A stretch of DNA of 64,000 nt from Anaeramoeba flamelloides (lineage: Eukaryota > Metamonada > Anaeramoebidae). The translations under genes were made by a program, and so were the position numbers. The notes beneath the pieces were generated by a model. That model worked only from the letters and a program-made list of their open reading frames with translations, was not told the DNA's origin and did no database searches. Position 1 is the first letter of the stretch, and every line of letters begins with the position of its first letter. Below, one piece after another: positions 11,560 to 24,157 of this stretch. The stretch lies in assembly GCA_027625915.1 (NCBI GenBank), contig JANTQA010000040.1, forward strand, positions 1,860,001 through 1,924,000, read 5' to 3'.

Positions 11560-12110
11560 AAAATATAAACTGTTTTTCAGTCAAAAGATCCCAACATCTT
11601 TTTCATATATCTATTATTTTTTATAATTGACCTTTGAAAAATAAATAAAAAATAAGTAGAATAATAAATATCAAAGAATTGTTGATACATGTATCAAATA
11701 AATCAAATAAATGTATATATTTTCTTAAAAATTGAAAAACAAAAATTAAAAGTTTACAATTGAGAAAAATAACAAGGTTCGTTTTGATCTTGGTTTGTAA
11801 GATCAATAAAATTCCAATAGAAATAAATACCTTTTCTCAACAATCATTTCTACTTTACCAATAACTTTAAAATAACACATTTTTACCCAGTGACTTTAGA
11901 TCTTGTAATAATAAAAAAAAAAATTTGCAAATGAATTATGTATCAAAAAAAAAATTGAAAAAAAAAAGAAAAATGTGAAAAAATGATTTTAATTTTGAAA
12001 TTTCCAAAATAAAAATTTTTATACTAGCATTGATTCAATCACTTTTAACACGCACAATTCACCCACTACAGCTGGGGAACTTTGTCTGGAAAATGATTCA
12101 TGTCTAAATT
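11560..12110 (+). mobile_element. Inverted-repeat element family H, copy 2
   Basis: About 550 bp, the same family as 3475-4195 (opposite orientation) and 54570-55085 (same orientation). Its ends are imperfect inverted repeats: ATAAACTGTTTTTCAGTC at left and the complement of a CATTTTCCAGACAAAG block at right. It is noncoding. Confidence 0.6.
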
Positions 12111-13029
12111 ATTTTTTTAAAACAAAAAGATGCACATCCCAAATCATCAATACTATTGAATTTGATTGTTCATAAGATCATGACTTATTGGTGATTATCA
12201 TTTTAATTATTCATTTATTCATTTTTTGTTTTTTTTTATTTATGGATATTAATCAGTTGGAAAATGTAAAAAAAAATATAAAAAGAAATTAATTTGGAAA
12301 TAATCTGCCAGTATAACAATATATCAGTTTAAACTTTGATTTCAAAAGATTTAGATATAGAAATTAAGAAAGAATATTATTGGATTGATGTATTGAACGA
12401 AGAAAAAAGAAAATAAAGAAAAAAAAATAATTCTAGCAAAATACTCAAATGAATTGTGGCCTTATCTTGAAAATGAGACTTTAAAGAACAAAAGTTAGAC
12501 TTGTAAAAAGTTATCAATCAATTGTAAAGAACTTTTCCCAAATTCACTTTGTTCAATGATTTTTATTGATTTTATATTTTTTTCCTTAAAATTAATAATT
12601 CTAGATTTCTCATTTCAAATAAAAGGGTATATCAATTTTTAAAATATTTAATTTTAATTTTTATTGTTTTGTTTTAATGAGATTTAAATATTCAGATGAG
12701 TTTTTTTATATATATATTTGGTGTTTTAAAGAGTTTTTTATATTTTATAATGATACTACTGTTAATTTGATTCAATAATGAATAATTCTTGAAATTTTAT
12801 TTCCCTTTTATTTGAAAAAAGGATAAAAAAAAAAAGTTATTATATTTATATAGACAACATTCCAAATTTTTGGAGAGATCCAAAATCAAAAATAGACAAA
12901 AAAACAAAAAAAACAATTTATTCTATTTTTCCAAACGTGATATAATCATACATTTAAGAGGCATAATTTAATGTATTTATAAGTAAAAAATATTCATGAA
13001 AAGAAAAGAAAAAAACTATAAAACGAAAA

Positions 13030-13400
13030 AATCAGAATTGCTGTGTCAAAAATAATGAAACAAGCGGAACCAAAAATGTATTGGTAAATTTGTTGAAATT
13101 TCACAAACTTTTGATGATGGATCAAATAAAAAGATACTATAAATCAATTGTATGTGATTTTTTTATTTAAATAAACTCAAATATAATATTCTATCAACTG
13201 TTGAAACTTTTTTCAAATCTCCGTAATGATTATGTAACAGGAAAAAAGAAAACGAAAACAAAAACAAAAAAGACAAAAAATGAAATAGTTTTTTTAAATC
13301 AAAATATTTCCAAATTGAATGTAAAATGTGATTTTTTTATTCTTTTAACTGTTTAAACGGTGTTCAATTTTTTGGAATTTAGTTTTATATATATATATAT
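13030..13400 (+). repeat. Dispersed repeat R1', copy 1
   Basis: Matches 55195-55590 in the same orientation, starting GCTGTGTCAAAAAT and sharing AATTTGTTGAAATTTCACAA, and ends at an (AT)n run (about 13387-13404). In both places it follows a family H element, so the two may be parts of one larger unit. A shorter fragment lies near 40500-40660. 12111-13029 has no recognisable feature. Confidence 0.5.
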
Positions 13401-14159
13401 ATATTACATTTAATATTCAATTAAAGAAATTAATATTTTTGGAATAAAAATTAATCAGATAACGAAACTTCTAAAGAAAAATAATAAATAATAATTTATC
13501 AAAATCTTCATTTGATTATATTAAATAGACAAGCAAAAAAACTATATATATTTTTTTGGTTAAATGTATTTTTATAATATAATGTAAAGCTAAAAATTTC
13601 AACAAAGAATTTTTTATTAAAAATAAAAAACCAAGAAAATACACTTTTATTTAGTATATTGACTCCAATTCAGATTTTTTTCATTTAATTTGGTAATATA
13701 TCCCAATTTTTACTTCAATAAAAATATTAAAAATAAATATAATTTTTAATTATGGTTTTGCAAATAATTTTTTTAGTCTTCAAAAATTTCCTATTTTTTT
13801 TATATGGATTTTTATTTTTGAAATCCTTGCAAAAAAACAAGAATTTATCAAAAATGCATTTTTTACCAGATTTTTTCATTTAATTTGAAAAATATATTAT
13901 ATTTTCTAAAAAATATTTTATCAATATTAATAAATTAGAAATTTTAAATATTCCAACAAATTAATAAATTTAAATCAATTATCAATTTGGAAATTATTAT
14001 TTTTCATAAAGTCAGAAAATTATAATTGAATTTTTCGAATTTTTACTTTTCATAAAAATTCCAAAGTGTTGAAATTTATATAGACGGTATTAACTTGAGA
14101 TTTTCTAATTTTAATGGTTAATAGTGTTTATAAGTCTTATATCTTTTCAAAAAATGATC

Positions 14160-14430
14160 ATTTCTATTAATAAAAGAAAAATTGAATGAATGAAGAAAAA
14201 TTAAGTATTCAATTCAACAAGAGTGTTTATAATAAGATCTTTTGGTCATACTTTGATTTTTCTTTGATTGGAAAATTGTTGAGAAAATTAACTATTTTTG
14301 AGAATTCTAAAACACTTCTCGGGTTTTAATAAAAAAAAAAAAAAAAAAGGAGAACTAATTGGTTTTGTTGATTTGGTTGATAATAATATAATGAATTATT
14401 CTTTGAAGTTAATTTGTTTCTTCTTTTAAT
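14160..14430 (+). repeat. Dispersed repeat R3, copy 1
   Basis: Direct repeat of 61090-61365. The best-kept block is ATTATTCTTTGAAGTTAATT preceded by AATAATATAATG. It is noncoding and of unknown origin. 13405-14159 and 14431-14969 hold nothing I can support. Confidence 0.5.
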
Positions 14431-14969
14431 TGAGTTAATTTTTTATTTACCTTAAATTTACCAATATAAAACTGTGTTGAACTTTTTTCAGGTTTAAATT
14501 TTTTTCCCAAATGGTTATTTATCTTCTCAATTATTAAAACAAAAACCAATTTCATAATACCAAAATTTTGTTTTTTTTATCCAATTTTATTTAAAAAATA
14601 GTAATTTGAAAAAAATCGATTTTGTTGGGTTCCTTTCTTTATTCTTTTAATTGAAATGAAAATGATAAAAAAAAAACAAAAACATCTTTTAGAATTAATT
14701 TAAGTGTTCTCACTTAAAATTAATGTCAGTATTATCTTTCTTCCTGACTTTTATACTTAGATTTGCAAACCCCTTAAAAAAAAAATGTCTTAATTTGTTG
14801 AACAAACACAAAAACTTTTTGTGAATAAACTTGTTACCCCACAGTTAACTTCAAAGTAATTTCAAAAATAACATGGAAATAGTGATTACTCTTTGATTTT
14901 CAAACAAATTTTATTTTCATTTTTTTTATATTGATATTTTATTTCTTATTTTCTAATTCCATCTTACAA

Positions 14970-15182
14970 ATGAACACTGAGGATCAAACAGATTTTTATT
15001 CTTCTTTAACAATTCAATTGTTAGAAAATGGACTTAATGAACAACAAACTGTGGAAGTTATCAAAAATTTCAAGGAAGAACAACAAAATTATTTTGATTT
15101 TTTAAACCTGAACACTCTCAACAACATCCTTACTATTCGTGAAAATAATGAAAAGTTCTTGAACAAAAAAAATGAAAAATAA
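14970..15182 (+). CDS. Small hypothetical protein, 70 residues
   Basis: An ATG-started frame encodes an acidic, Asn/Gln-rich and probably helical peptide including TIQLLENGLNEQQTVEVIKN. The residue mix is less A/T-driven than in random frames here, which suggests real coding. It ends shortly before a (TTTTTC)n run. No membrane segment, signal peptide or known domain is visible. It could be one exon of a larger gene. Confidence 0.4.
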   Translation: MNTEDQTDFYSSLTIQLLENGLNEQQTVEVIKNFKEEQQNYFDFLNLNTLNNILTIRENNEKFLNKKNEK

Positions 15183-17271
15183 GATATTTTGCAGATTTGC
15201 GACTCTTGGTTTTGAAACACTCCTTAGTGTCTGTCTTTAAATATCAAATATTTCAATAAAAACCGCTTTATTCACAAATAAATTCTTTTTTCTTTTTTCT
15301 TTTTCTTTTTCTTTTTCTTTTTCTTTTTCTTTTTCTTTGTTTTAAATGATCCAAATCAAACAAAAAAAAAATTTTCATTTCTTTTTCTTTGTTAAAAACA
15401 AACTTTTATTTCTTTGTTAAAATAAAAAACAAAATTGACAGGATCGATCTCATCAAAGTGAATGATTAAAGTATCTTTACTTTAGTTCGTAAATTTTTCA
15501 TCAACCATCACAAAAATGAATTTCAATTATCTTCAGATCAAAAAGTGTTTCAAATACGTCCCTTAATATTTCTCAATTTGGTTTTAGTGAACGAGTTGAA
15601 AACTACATGTTTACTTTTTTTTTTTTTCAATTTAAATTCTTTTTCTACTAAATTGAATTTTTGAAGGGATGGACATTCCAAACGGATTCTGGACACACAC
15701 TACAAACACCTTCCTTTGGTTTGGGTTCAGGTTAAAACTTTCTTTTTATCACCTCTTAACATAAATTATTTTGGAGTTTTTTTATTTTTTGTACTCCTTT
15801 AAGGAACACAATCCCTGAAACATGAAAAAAAGAATATTATCAAATTAATCTTTCATTTAAGTCAAATATTCATGCTTTTGAACAAACAACTTTGAAAAAT
15901 TCAATAATTTTATCGTTAATCAATACTACTCTTAATTACAACTTTATATAATTCGGATATTTTACAAGAGAACAAAAAATAAAAATGAAAAAAACTCTAG
16001 TTTTTTTTACAAAAAATAATTCTTTTGATCAATTGATAAAAGATTTTAATTGCCTAAATCAAAATTCAAAGGTGATATTTGTAAATTTAAATTTGGATTA
16101 ATTTGGATAGACATTTTTAATATTCCTTAAATAGTCAATCAAAATGTATGATTTTCAACACTATTTGTTTTATAAAAATTTTTCTTTTAATTCTTTAGAT
16201 ATAAATTCTAACAGAGAACTTGATAATTCTTTCTTTTCAATTATTGAACAGAAAATTCAATTTTTGAAATTGTTTTTTTTTTGAATTTCAATTCTAATTT
16301 AATTATTTAATTAAATACTGACATAATTTCAAATAATAAATTTATTTCTAAAGTTTTACGTTCTGTTCAAAAATTATAATAGTTCTTTTTTGAAAGGGTA
16401 TAGTAGTAATCACCAAAAGGGGAATTTTAAGAAGAATTTTCCAAATTAATGAATCAATAATCTCTTCAAAACAATATGCAATTTATCACCCCCAATTTGA
16501 TTTTATTTTTTTTTACCAAAATTATTAAATAATTCAAAAATAACTAAAGAACCATTGAAAGACTCTAAGTCTATGAAAATTAAAAAAAATTATTAAAAAA
16601 TTGATTCAAAGTTGAGATATAACTTGATTTAGAAAAAATTGATTTAAAAATTCAATAAAAATTCATAAAAAATAGGAATAAAATACAATAATTATTCTTA
16701 TAGTTTTGAAAGAGATCAAAAACTTAAAAATTATTCCCATGTGCAATAAAGATTTTTTATTATTTTGTCTTATTGCTGTTTTCAAGATTACAAATATTTT
16801 GAATTTTATTTACTAATAAACAATTTTTGGTCAAATATTCTATAGAAATTAAGATATGATCAATATCCTTTTCCAATTCTAAAACTTGAGATAAAGGAGA
16901 AATTGATTATTTTTAGCACATAAAAATTTCGAAAAAGAAAAAATAAAAAATTAAAATCAAATCTTTTCCCAAAAAAATATTTACTTAAAAATTCTGATAA
17001 TATCCCAAATTGAAATTTTTTTTTAAATTTTATTCTCAGATAAATTTAATTTTTTCTGAAATTGGTTTTTTGATGAAAACTATTTTTGAAATAAAAAAAA
17101 AACATATTAAAATTAAAAAATCAATTTATTTCTGATCTTTAAGTTAATTTAATAAACAGAAAATCAAGAAATCTGATATTATTGAGTTAAAAATTACGAG
17201 AAAAAAGAAAGAAAAAAAAGTTTTTTTTATTTTAAAAAATATTAAATATAATATCAGAATTAATATCCTTT
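15183..17271. other. Spacer with a hexamer microsatellite and one possible exon
   Basis: A pyrimidine microsatellite, (TTTTTC)n, occupies about 15283-15338. Around 15663-15735 a short stretch of higher G/C reads GWTFQTDSGHTLQTPSFG on the plus strand just before a GGTTAA; this could be an exon, but I found no partners for it. The rest is A/T-rich with no feature. Confidence 0.35.
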
Positions 17272-19124
17272 TTAATCTTGCACATCTCCTGTTACTGCGT
17301 ATTCAACTGAATTTGAAATTAATCTGTCTCCATTTGTTTTTTGGTTCCAAAATTTCCTCTTACCAGAAACTGGGAAAATATTTAAAACGATTACTTTCCC
17401 AAAAGTACTACTTCTTTGCTTTTCGGCAATCAGTATTGTGTTATCAGACCAAAACGCGATCACTTTAGAATCTTGTTTAACTATTTTTGCATCTATATGA
17501 TACGACGCCTTCCCACCATTAAAAGTCGAAACTTTTTTCATAATTGGGTGGTTTGGTTCTGTTATACTGCCCAGCTTAAGTGGGTTTTTTTCTAAAAATG
17601 TTTGTTTGCCAATTGGTAAAAAGGGTTCATCAATTATTCGGCCTTGCAACTGGCTAGCGAATTCATCTGCAAGCGCACCACAGGAGCAGATAACTAACCC
17701 ACCTCCGTCTTCAACAAATTTTGCTAAAATGTCCCCAATTTGTTCTGGATCCTTCATGGGTGAATTGGTATAAAAGAAAATCACATCAAAATTTTTAATA
17801 TCGTTATAAGTTAAGCTTTTTTTTTGATCAGTTTCTGAGACGTTAATAATCTCAATATTTTGGATTCCATTTGACAATAATGATTTTTTTACATTATTAT
17901 TTGATGCCTCTTTTCTTTGAGATGTCAGTAATAATAATTTTATTTCTTTTTTAGTCATTATTTTATTCAAAGGTGTTATTGTTTTGTTAGTTTTCTTTAA
18001 ATTTTTATTATTCTCTTGAATTTTTTTCTATTTCTATTTCTTTTTCTTTTTCTATTTCTTTTTCTCTTTCTTTTTCTTTTTCTTTTTCTATTTCTTTTTC
18101 TATTTCTTTTTCTTTTTCTTTTTCATTAGTGTTACCTTTTTCATTTAAATGTTGTGGATTATTTTCAATTTCCATTGACTCATTTTTATCATTATTGTTT
18201 GTTTCTTTTTTTGTATTTGTTGGAGTAGTTGATAGTTTGATTGGTGTTGGTGTTGAATTTGGTGTAGATTTGTCTTGTGTATTGTTTTTTTTCTCTTTTT
18301 CTTTATTATTCTTATCATTAGAATTGTTTAATTTGCTATTATTAATATTAACATTGCTGTTATTGTTACTGTTATTACTATTCTCGTTGGAAGTTGTTTT
18401 TTGACAAAGTATGTCAAACAATAGTTTGAAATCAAACAAGCCATACCCACCAAGGCTTTTTAACTGAGAAGCAGTCATTTTCGTTAATTGGATTGATGGC
18501 AACAAATATTTTAAAAAGAAATGAGTGTTTTGTGTGTTAATCTCTCTGTTTGTTTCTTTGCACAAAAACTCTGCTAATTTGATTAAAAGCAAAAAGAGAT
18601 CATATTCTGTAATACCAATATCACTTCTGCCACTGAGCCATAACCCTAACCCCTTCAGAAAAGTGACATTCCCAAGGGCCACCATTAAGGGTGACTGTGA
18701 AATAACTTTCTCCTCAGATGTTTCCTTTTGCTTTGTTTGCGATCCATTTTTTTGTTGGTGGTGAAATAAGATACTCAAGGCATGCGATATAAAGATCTGG
18801 GAATTCCAAGATTAATGATGTGCTAATCAATCGGTAGATCAATTTTGCTTCTGTGTTCAATGTGTTTGCGTAATTGAACTCCAAAACAGATCGAAAGACT
18901 TCAGGTTGCACATTAATGAACCTTACCTCTTCAACTTTTTTGTAGTTTTCAGTCTTCCACCCTTTCGGATAAAATAGTGATTCAAAATAATGTGAATTTA
19001 CAGACAATAATAGTTTGTGTGCTTTAAATTGTTCTTCCTTTTCACCAATAATGAAAGTTACATCAGAAAATTCTGGGTTTTGGTAGATTTTTTTTAATTT
19101 GTTGTCAGTAAAATCATTGTTCAT
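17272..19124 (-). CDS. BTB/POZ protein with BACK-like middle and amidotransferase-fold-like C-terminus
   Basis: About 616 residues if two surplus bases are discounted. Residues 1-120 are a BTB domain: NPEFSDVTFIIGEKEEQFKAH, LLLSVNSHYFESLF, then EVFRSVLEFNYAN. Residues 125-215 are helical and BACK-like, ending in a short LKSLGGYGLFDFKLLF block. Next comes an Asn-rich and then Glu/Lys-rich linker. The last ~270 residues resemble ThuA/GATase1-like folds, with NFDVIFFYTNSP followed by FVEDGGGLVICSCG. BTB proteins typically dimerise and often recruit cullin-3; the C-terminal role is unknown and no full catalytic triad is assigned. The frame changes by one base at two A7 runs on the coding strand, plus-strand T7 runs 18747-18753 and 18021-18027. 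ATG 19124 is chosen because the BTB domain follows at once. A decaying gene is the alternative. Confidence 0.65.
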
Positions 19125-22100
19125 TTGTTCAAAAAAGCAATACACAAAAAAGTTGGCCAAAAGAAAAAAAAATAAAAAATAAATTTTTGATACATTTGGC
19201 TTATTTAGACAAAAAATAACCTTTCAAACTCTTAAACAGATATTTTTTGGATACTTTTCATGGAAATACTTTTCATTTTGTTGATTCTTGAGGATTAATT
19301 TCAAAAAAGTTTTGGAAATAAATTAAGGCTTTTCATACAAATTACATATCAAAAATTTAGATGGTTTATGAAAAGTGTTATTTTTGCATATTTTTTTCAA
19401 ACTTTAAAAACAACCAAAAATTCCAAATTTCTCAAATTAATTAATTTTTACCTTGTTTATAAAGGTCTAACAGTTAATTAAAGAGGTAAAAAAGATTATC
19501 TTATGTATTTGTTTAGTTTTCCCTTATTTGAGTCTCAGTTATTTGATCTGATACTTACTTTGTCTTTTAAAGATATTTTGAAATTAATTTATTTAAGGGA
19601 GTATATACATTTTGCAAATTTTGAGTTCCATCATTTATTGGAAACTAAATAATTCAATTCATTTCTTTAATCAAATACATTAATATTATAATAAATAAGG
19701 GGGTGGGATAGATTCTGGTATAATATATTTACAAACCATTTAACAAATGGAATTCAAAAAAACCAAAAAATTGATCAATGAAAAAATTCATAAAAATAAT
19801 TTATTTATTGATCCTATATCTGTAACATTTGATATAATTACTTCTTCTTTACTTATTTAATTTTAATTATGAATTGAAGAAACTATATTTGGAAAATTTT
19901 GGATTAACAAAGTTCTTTTTTAATTCTAAACAATTCCAAAAATGAATTTTAAAATCACTTTTTTCATTTAATTCATAATATTCTAGTTTTGGTTTCTGAA
20001 AATGGGGATATATTTATTTCCACTTCAGAAATAAAGATTCATTAGACAAATTCGTTTGATTTTATAATTATTTATTTTTGATTAAATTGAAAAATTATAA
20101 TAATTCTAATTACTAATTTCCATTTTTTCATAAATTTTCTTTTTCTTTGGTTTGAATTTTTTGTAAAATATTTTTTAATTCCAGGTAAAATAACTTTAAT
20201 TTAAAGTAGTGAAACATTATTCTAAGTTACAATTTCATTTGATAAAAATATTTAAAAAAAGAATTTTGAAAATTTATTTGTAAAAAAAAAATGTTTTTTA
20301 AAATAATACTAAATAATAATATTGTGAGAAATATCAAGGTTATAAATTGTTTTGGATTCATCTAAATTAAGAAGCTAAAGAAAAATAGATATTTGGGAAT
20401 ATACTCCAAAGGGTTTTCAAATCATATTTTCACAAAATATGCCACATTATGAAATGTAAATTTAAAAATAAAAAATCTATAAAATGATAAGTTATATATT
20501 TCTTAACCGGCAAAAATTACCCACTTAAAACTCTTGATACATTTTTTTTTTCTTTGTAAATGTTTTTTACCTAAAATTTTACTGATTTATATTGAATAAT
20601 GTGAAAAAAATCGTGAAAATAAACGATTAATAATTACATAAAAATAGAATTGGTAGTAAAAATAACTTTTCACAATATTTCCATGATTTAGTTATTTTGT
20701 GAATATAGAGTCACTAAATTTCGATCCAATTTTGTGAATCGATTTAAAAAAAGAGATTCCAATTTATCTGATATTGAAACTTATGAATTAGCTCTATAAT
20801 TATTTTCTACATGGTATCATACTCTTTTGTAAAATAATAAAAATGTGTTTTCTTTTTAATTTCCAAGATTTTATGTTTAATTTTTATGTGAAAAATTTGG
20901 GAATGATTCATAATGATATGGAAATACTGTAGTTTGTATTGTGTAATAATGATGTAAATTGGTAATAAAAAAACATTTATTAAAAGCTCAGAATGCAAGG
21001 AATTAGATGAATTAAAAAGTTTCCCATTCAGAAAAAATGAAAAAAAAGAATGGTCAAACTGAAAAAATTCTATTCTAGACTTCCTTATTGGTTAGAATTT
21101 TTAAACATTTAATATATACAAAAATTGTAATTAGATAATTTCACCAATCAATTATATTAAATGTTTGTCTTGTGGTTGGATAGTACCGTTCCTCCATATA
21201 TATATATATATATATACCACTTTTTACTCAACAATTTTTTTTTATTTTGTTTTCGAAAAAAAATAAAAAAAATATATTAAAAATTCTCAAACTATTAAGT
21301 TAAAGACGCTTCCATAATACTTTATTAAATCTTATAAAATTCAACATAAAAGATAACATATTAAATATTAATTTGGTTATTTCATAAAAAAAAAAAAAAA
21401 AAACAAAATCAATCTTAATTATTTAAAAGTATATATTAAAACCCAAAGATTGTAAGCATAGATTGGTTTTAATGATTATTTTGAAAATTTTTTTTTTAAA
21501 ACTTTAAAATATAAGAATTAATTCTAATATAATTAATAAATTAGAAAGAAAAATTAAAAAAAAATAGTTTCAAATAACTATTTTAAATGATAAAAGTATG
21601 TTATTTAAATTCAAAAATAATGGAAAAAAAAAATGATACTTCACACTTTACAATCTTTAGAACTTTTTAAATTATTGAAAATCATTTAAAAGAATGTTTT
21701 TTTGATCTTCTATGATTAAATATATTTTTTATCATTTTTTTTTTTTTGTAAAATAAGAGAAAATCTGAAGTTTTATTGTTTCAAAAATACTTACAGTAAT
21801 TACTCAAAGAAAGAATTCATAAGTAAAAATTATTTTTCAAATTTACCATTTTATTTTCCAAATCTGAAATTTTCAAATAAAAAACAATATCCTCATTTGA
21901 ATTCTGATTAATTTGTAAAAATTATTTTTTTTTTTAGAAAAGAGAATCTATTTCACATATTTTGATAACGATGTTTTTTTTTATAGGTTTTAATTGGATT
22001 TTGTGAAAAAATAGTGTTCTATTACCTTTTGTGTAAAAAAAAATAAGAATTTGAAAAATTTTCTTTCAGAAAAATTGATATATAAAATTCTTGAAAGAGA

Positions 22101-24157
22101 TTTTAATATAATTTTCTTTTCCGAAAGTTTTTAAAAGCAGGATTTTTATTCTTCCAGTAAAAAGGAAATAATTTAAAAAAAAAAATATCCAATCAATTTT
22201 TTTTTTCTTATAATATGGGGATTCCCATATTTGACTAAGAAAAATTTAATTTATATTTGAAAGATATTTAATTGTTTAAAATTGTTTAATAGAAGAAATT
22301 TTAAGTCTCTTAATTTTCTTCAAATTTAAAACTAATCGAATAAACATTTTTTATAAAAAAAATATACAATAATAAGGTTAATAATATAAAGAATTCTTCA
22401 AAGAAAATAAAGATACTAAATTGGGAATTCTCTTTGAAAAGTTTTCAGAAAACAATTAAAAGTAAAATTTTTGACTTTTTCTCATTTCGAAATTACATGT
22501 AATGTTGTTAAAATAACCAAAAATAAACTCGGTGAAAATAATCTTCTTACTTTCTTGAAAAAATGTGGGTTTGTTTTTTAAAAAAACTGAAAATACTTAA
22601 ATCGATATTGATTTCCTAACACCCTCTTTTTAAAAAAAAGAAATTTTTAAAATGATAAAAGCCTAATTTAAAAATTTTTCTCAAAAAATCGAGTTAATTT
22701 TTGTTCTTTTATAAACAATTAACAAATTAATTCAAAAAATGACCAATTTGTTAAAAAAAACAGAAAAATATAAACAAATCCAATTTCAAATTTAAATTTT
22801 ACTGAAAAAATAAAGAAATTTATCTCCAAAATAGATTTGAACTTTGATATACTATTGAATATTTAAGTAGATCTTGTATTGGGGAAAGAGGGGTAAAGGG
22901 TGATCTGGTTTTATTTCACACTCTGGTTTGAAATTCTTGTTACTCTTATTGGTGATCACTATATTATTACATTAAAACTTCATTTTGAAATATATCTTAT
23001 TTTATATCACAGCCCAATTTCAAAGAAATAAGAATAAGTAATCTAATAATCACAACTTAAAAAATAATTAAAATAAATATAATCCAAAATGTATATATCA
23101 AAATTATATTTAAATAACAATATAATTCATTCAATACCAGTAATTACAAAATAAATGAGAACAAATTTTCATTTAACCTTCTATAAAAAAAAAAAAGGTC
23201 AAGAAATCAAATAACTCATCAAAGTCAGAAAATCTAAAAGAAAAACTGATTCTTATTACTGATTTCATGAAAATAGTAATTAAATTTTCCTTGACTTTTT
23301 ATTCTTTTTTTGAAAAATGAAAATTTGGTTTGATTTTATATTTCAACAAATAATCAAGTATAAATTCTTAAATTTATAAAGTTATTGAAATGATAATTTT
23401 AGAATAAATAATTCATTTCATCAAAATAAAATGAATCGACCTTGATTTTTTTTTGTCAATTCTTTAATAATAAACCTATTTTGATAAAATTCTATATTTG
23501 ATTTTATTATCCTAAATACTACTCGAATTATAAGAAGAAAAATGCAAGATCTATCAGTTCTTCAAAATATTAAATAAAATTGTTTTATAGTAAAAATAGT
23601 CCCATTCTACAATCTTAAAAAATATCCTATAATAAGTTTTCTTAGAGATCTGAAATAATTCTTTTTTTATATACTAATTCAATTTCATCAAGGTAGAAGT
23701 CATTTTGAGTATTTTATTAACTCTATTTCTATTTTTAAATTTATTTGTCAAATTAAAAACTTTTTAAAAATCAAAGTATTTTTTGACAAATAAAAAAATC
23801 AAAATAAACGAAATTTTCAAAGAGAGACAATACAAAGAATCTCCAAAACTCACACCTAACAACAGCTATAACAACACACCTCTTTAAATATTGCTTTAGT
23901 TTTGAAATAGTTCCAAGATAAGAGGATATATTACCTAATGAAGAAACACTAAAAAATGAAAATTGCAGAACAACATTTTGAGGTTAAAAAAACTTTCCAT
24001 ACTTTAATAATCAGAACTTTAAAGAGAAGAAACTCACACAACTATTCTTCTCTTAACAAATATAACAAATTAATTCCAAATAGAGGAAAAATAAACCGCA
24101 AAATTTTAATCGAGGTAGATTCAATCATTTTTTTCTTCATTATCATTTTCAAACAAC
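19125..24157. other. 5 kb gene-free region
   Basis: A/T-rich DNA without credible coding frames. It contains a 14-bp perfect inverted repeat (AAACATTTAATATA and its complement, about 21104-21178), an (AT)n run at about 21196-21216, and the second copy of dispersed repeat R2 at about 22770-22865. An open frame from 23956 overlaps the first ALG11 exon in another frame and is rejected. Confidence 0.45.

Noticed and set aside
18129-18404. Leu/Phe-rich open frame on the plus strand
   Set aside because: It is antisense to the Asn/Lys/Glu-rich linker of the BTB gene; the hydrophobic string is a shadow of that low-complexity coding.
20807-20998. 63-codon minus-strand frame
   Set aside because: Ile/Tyr/Lys string typical of random A/T-rich DNA; nothing around supports a gene.
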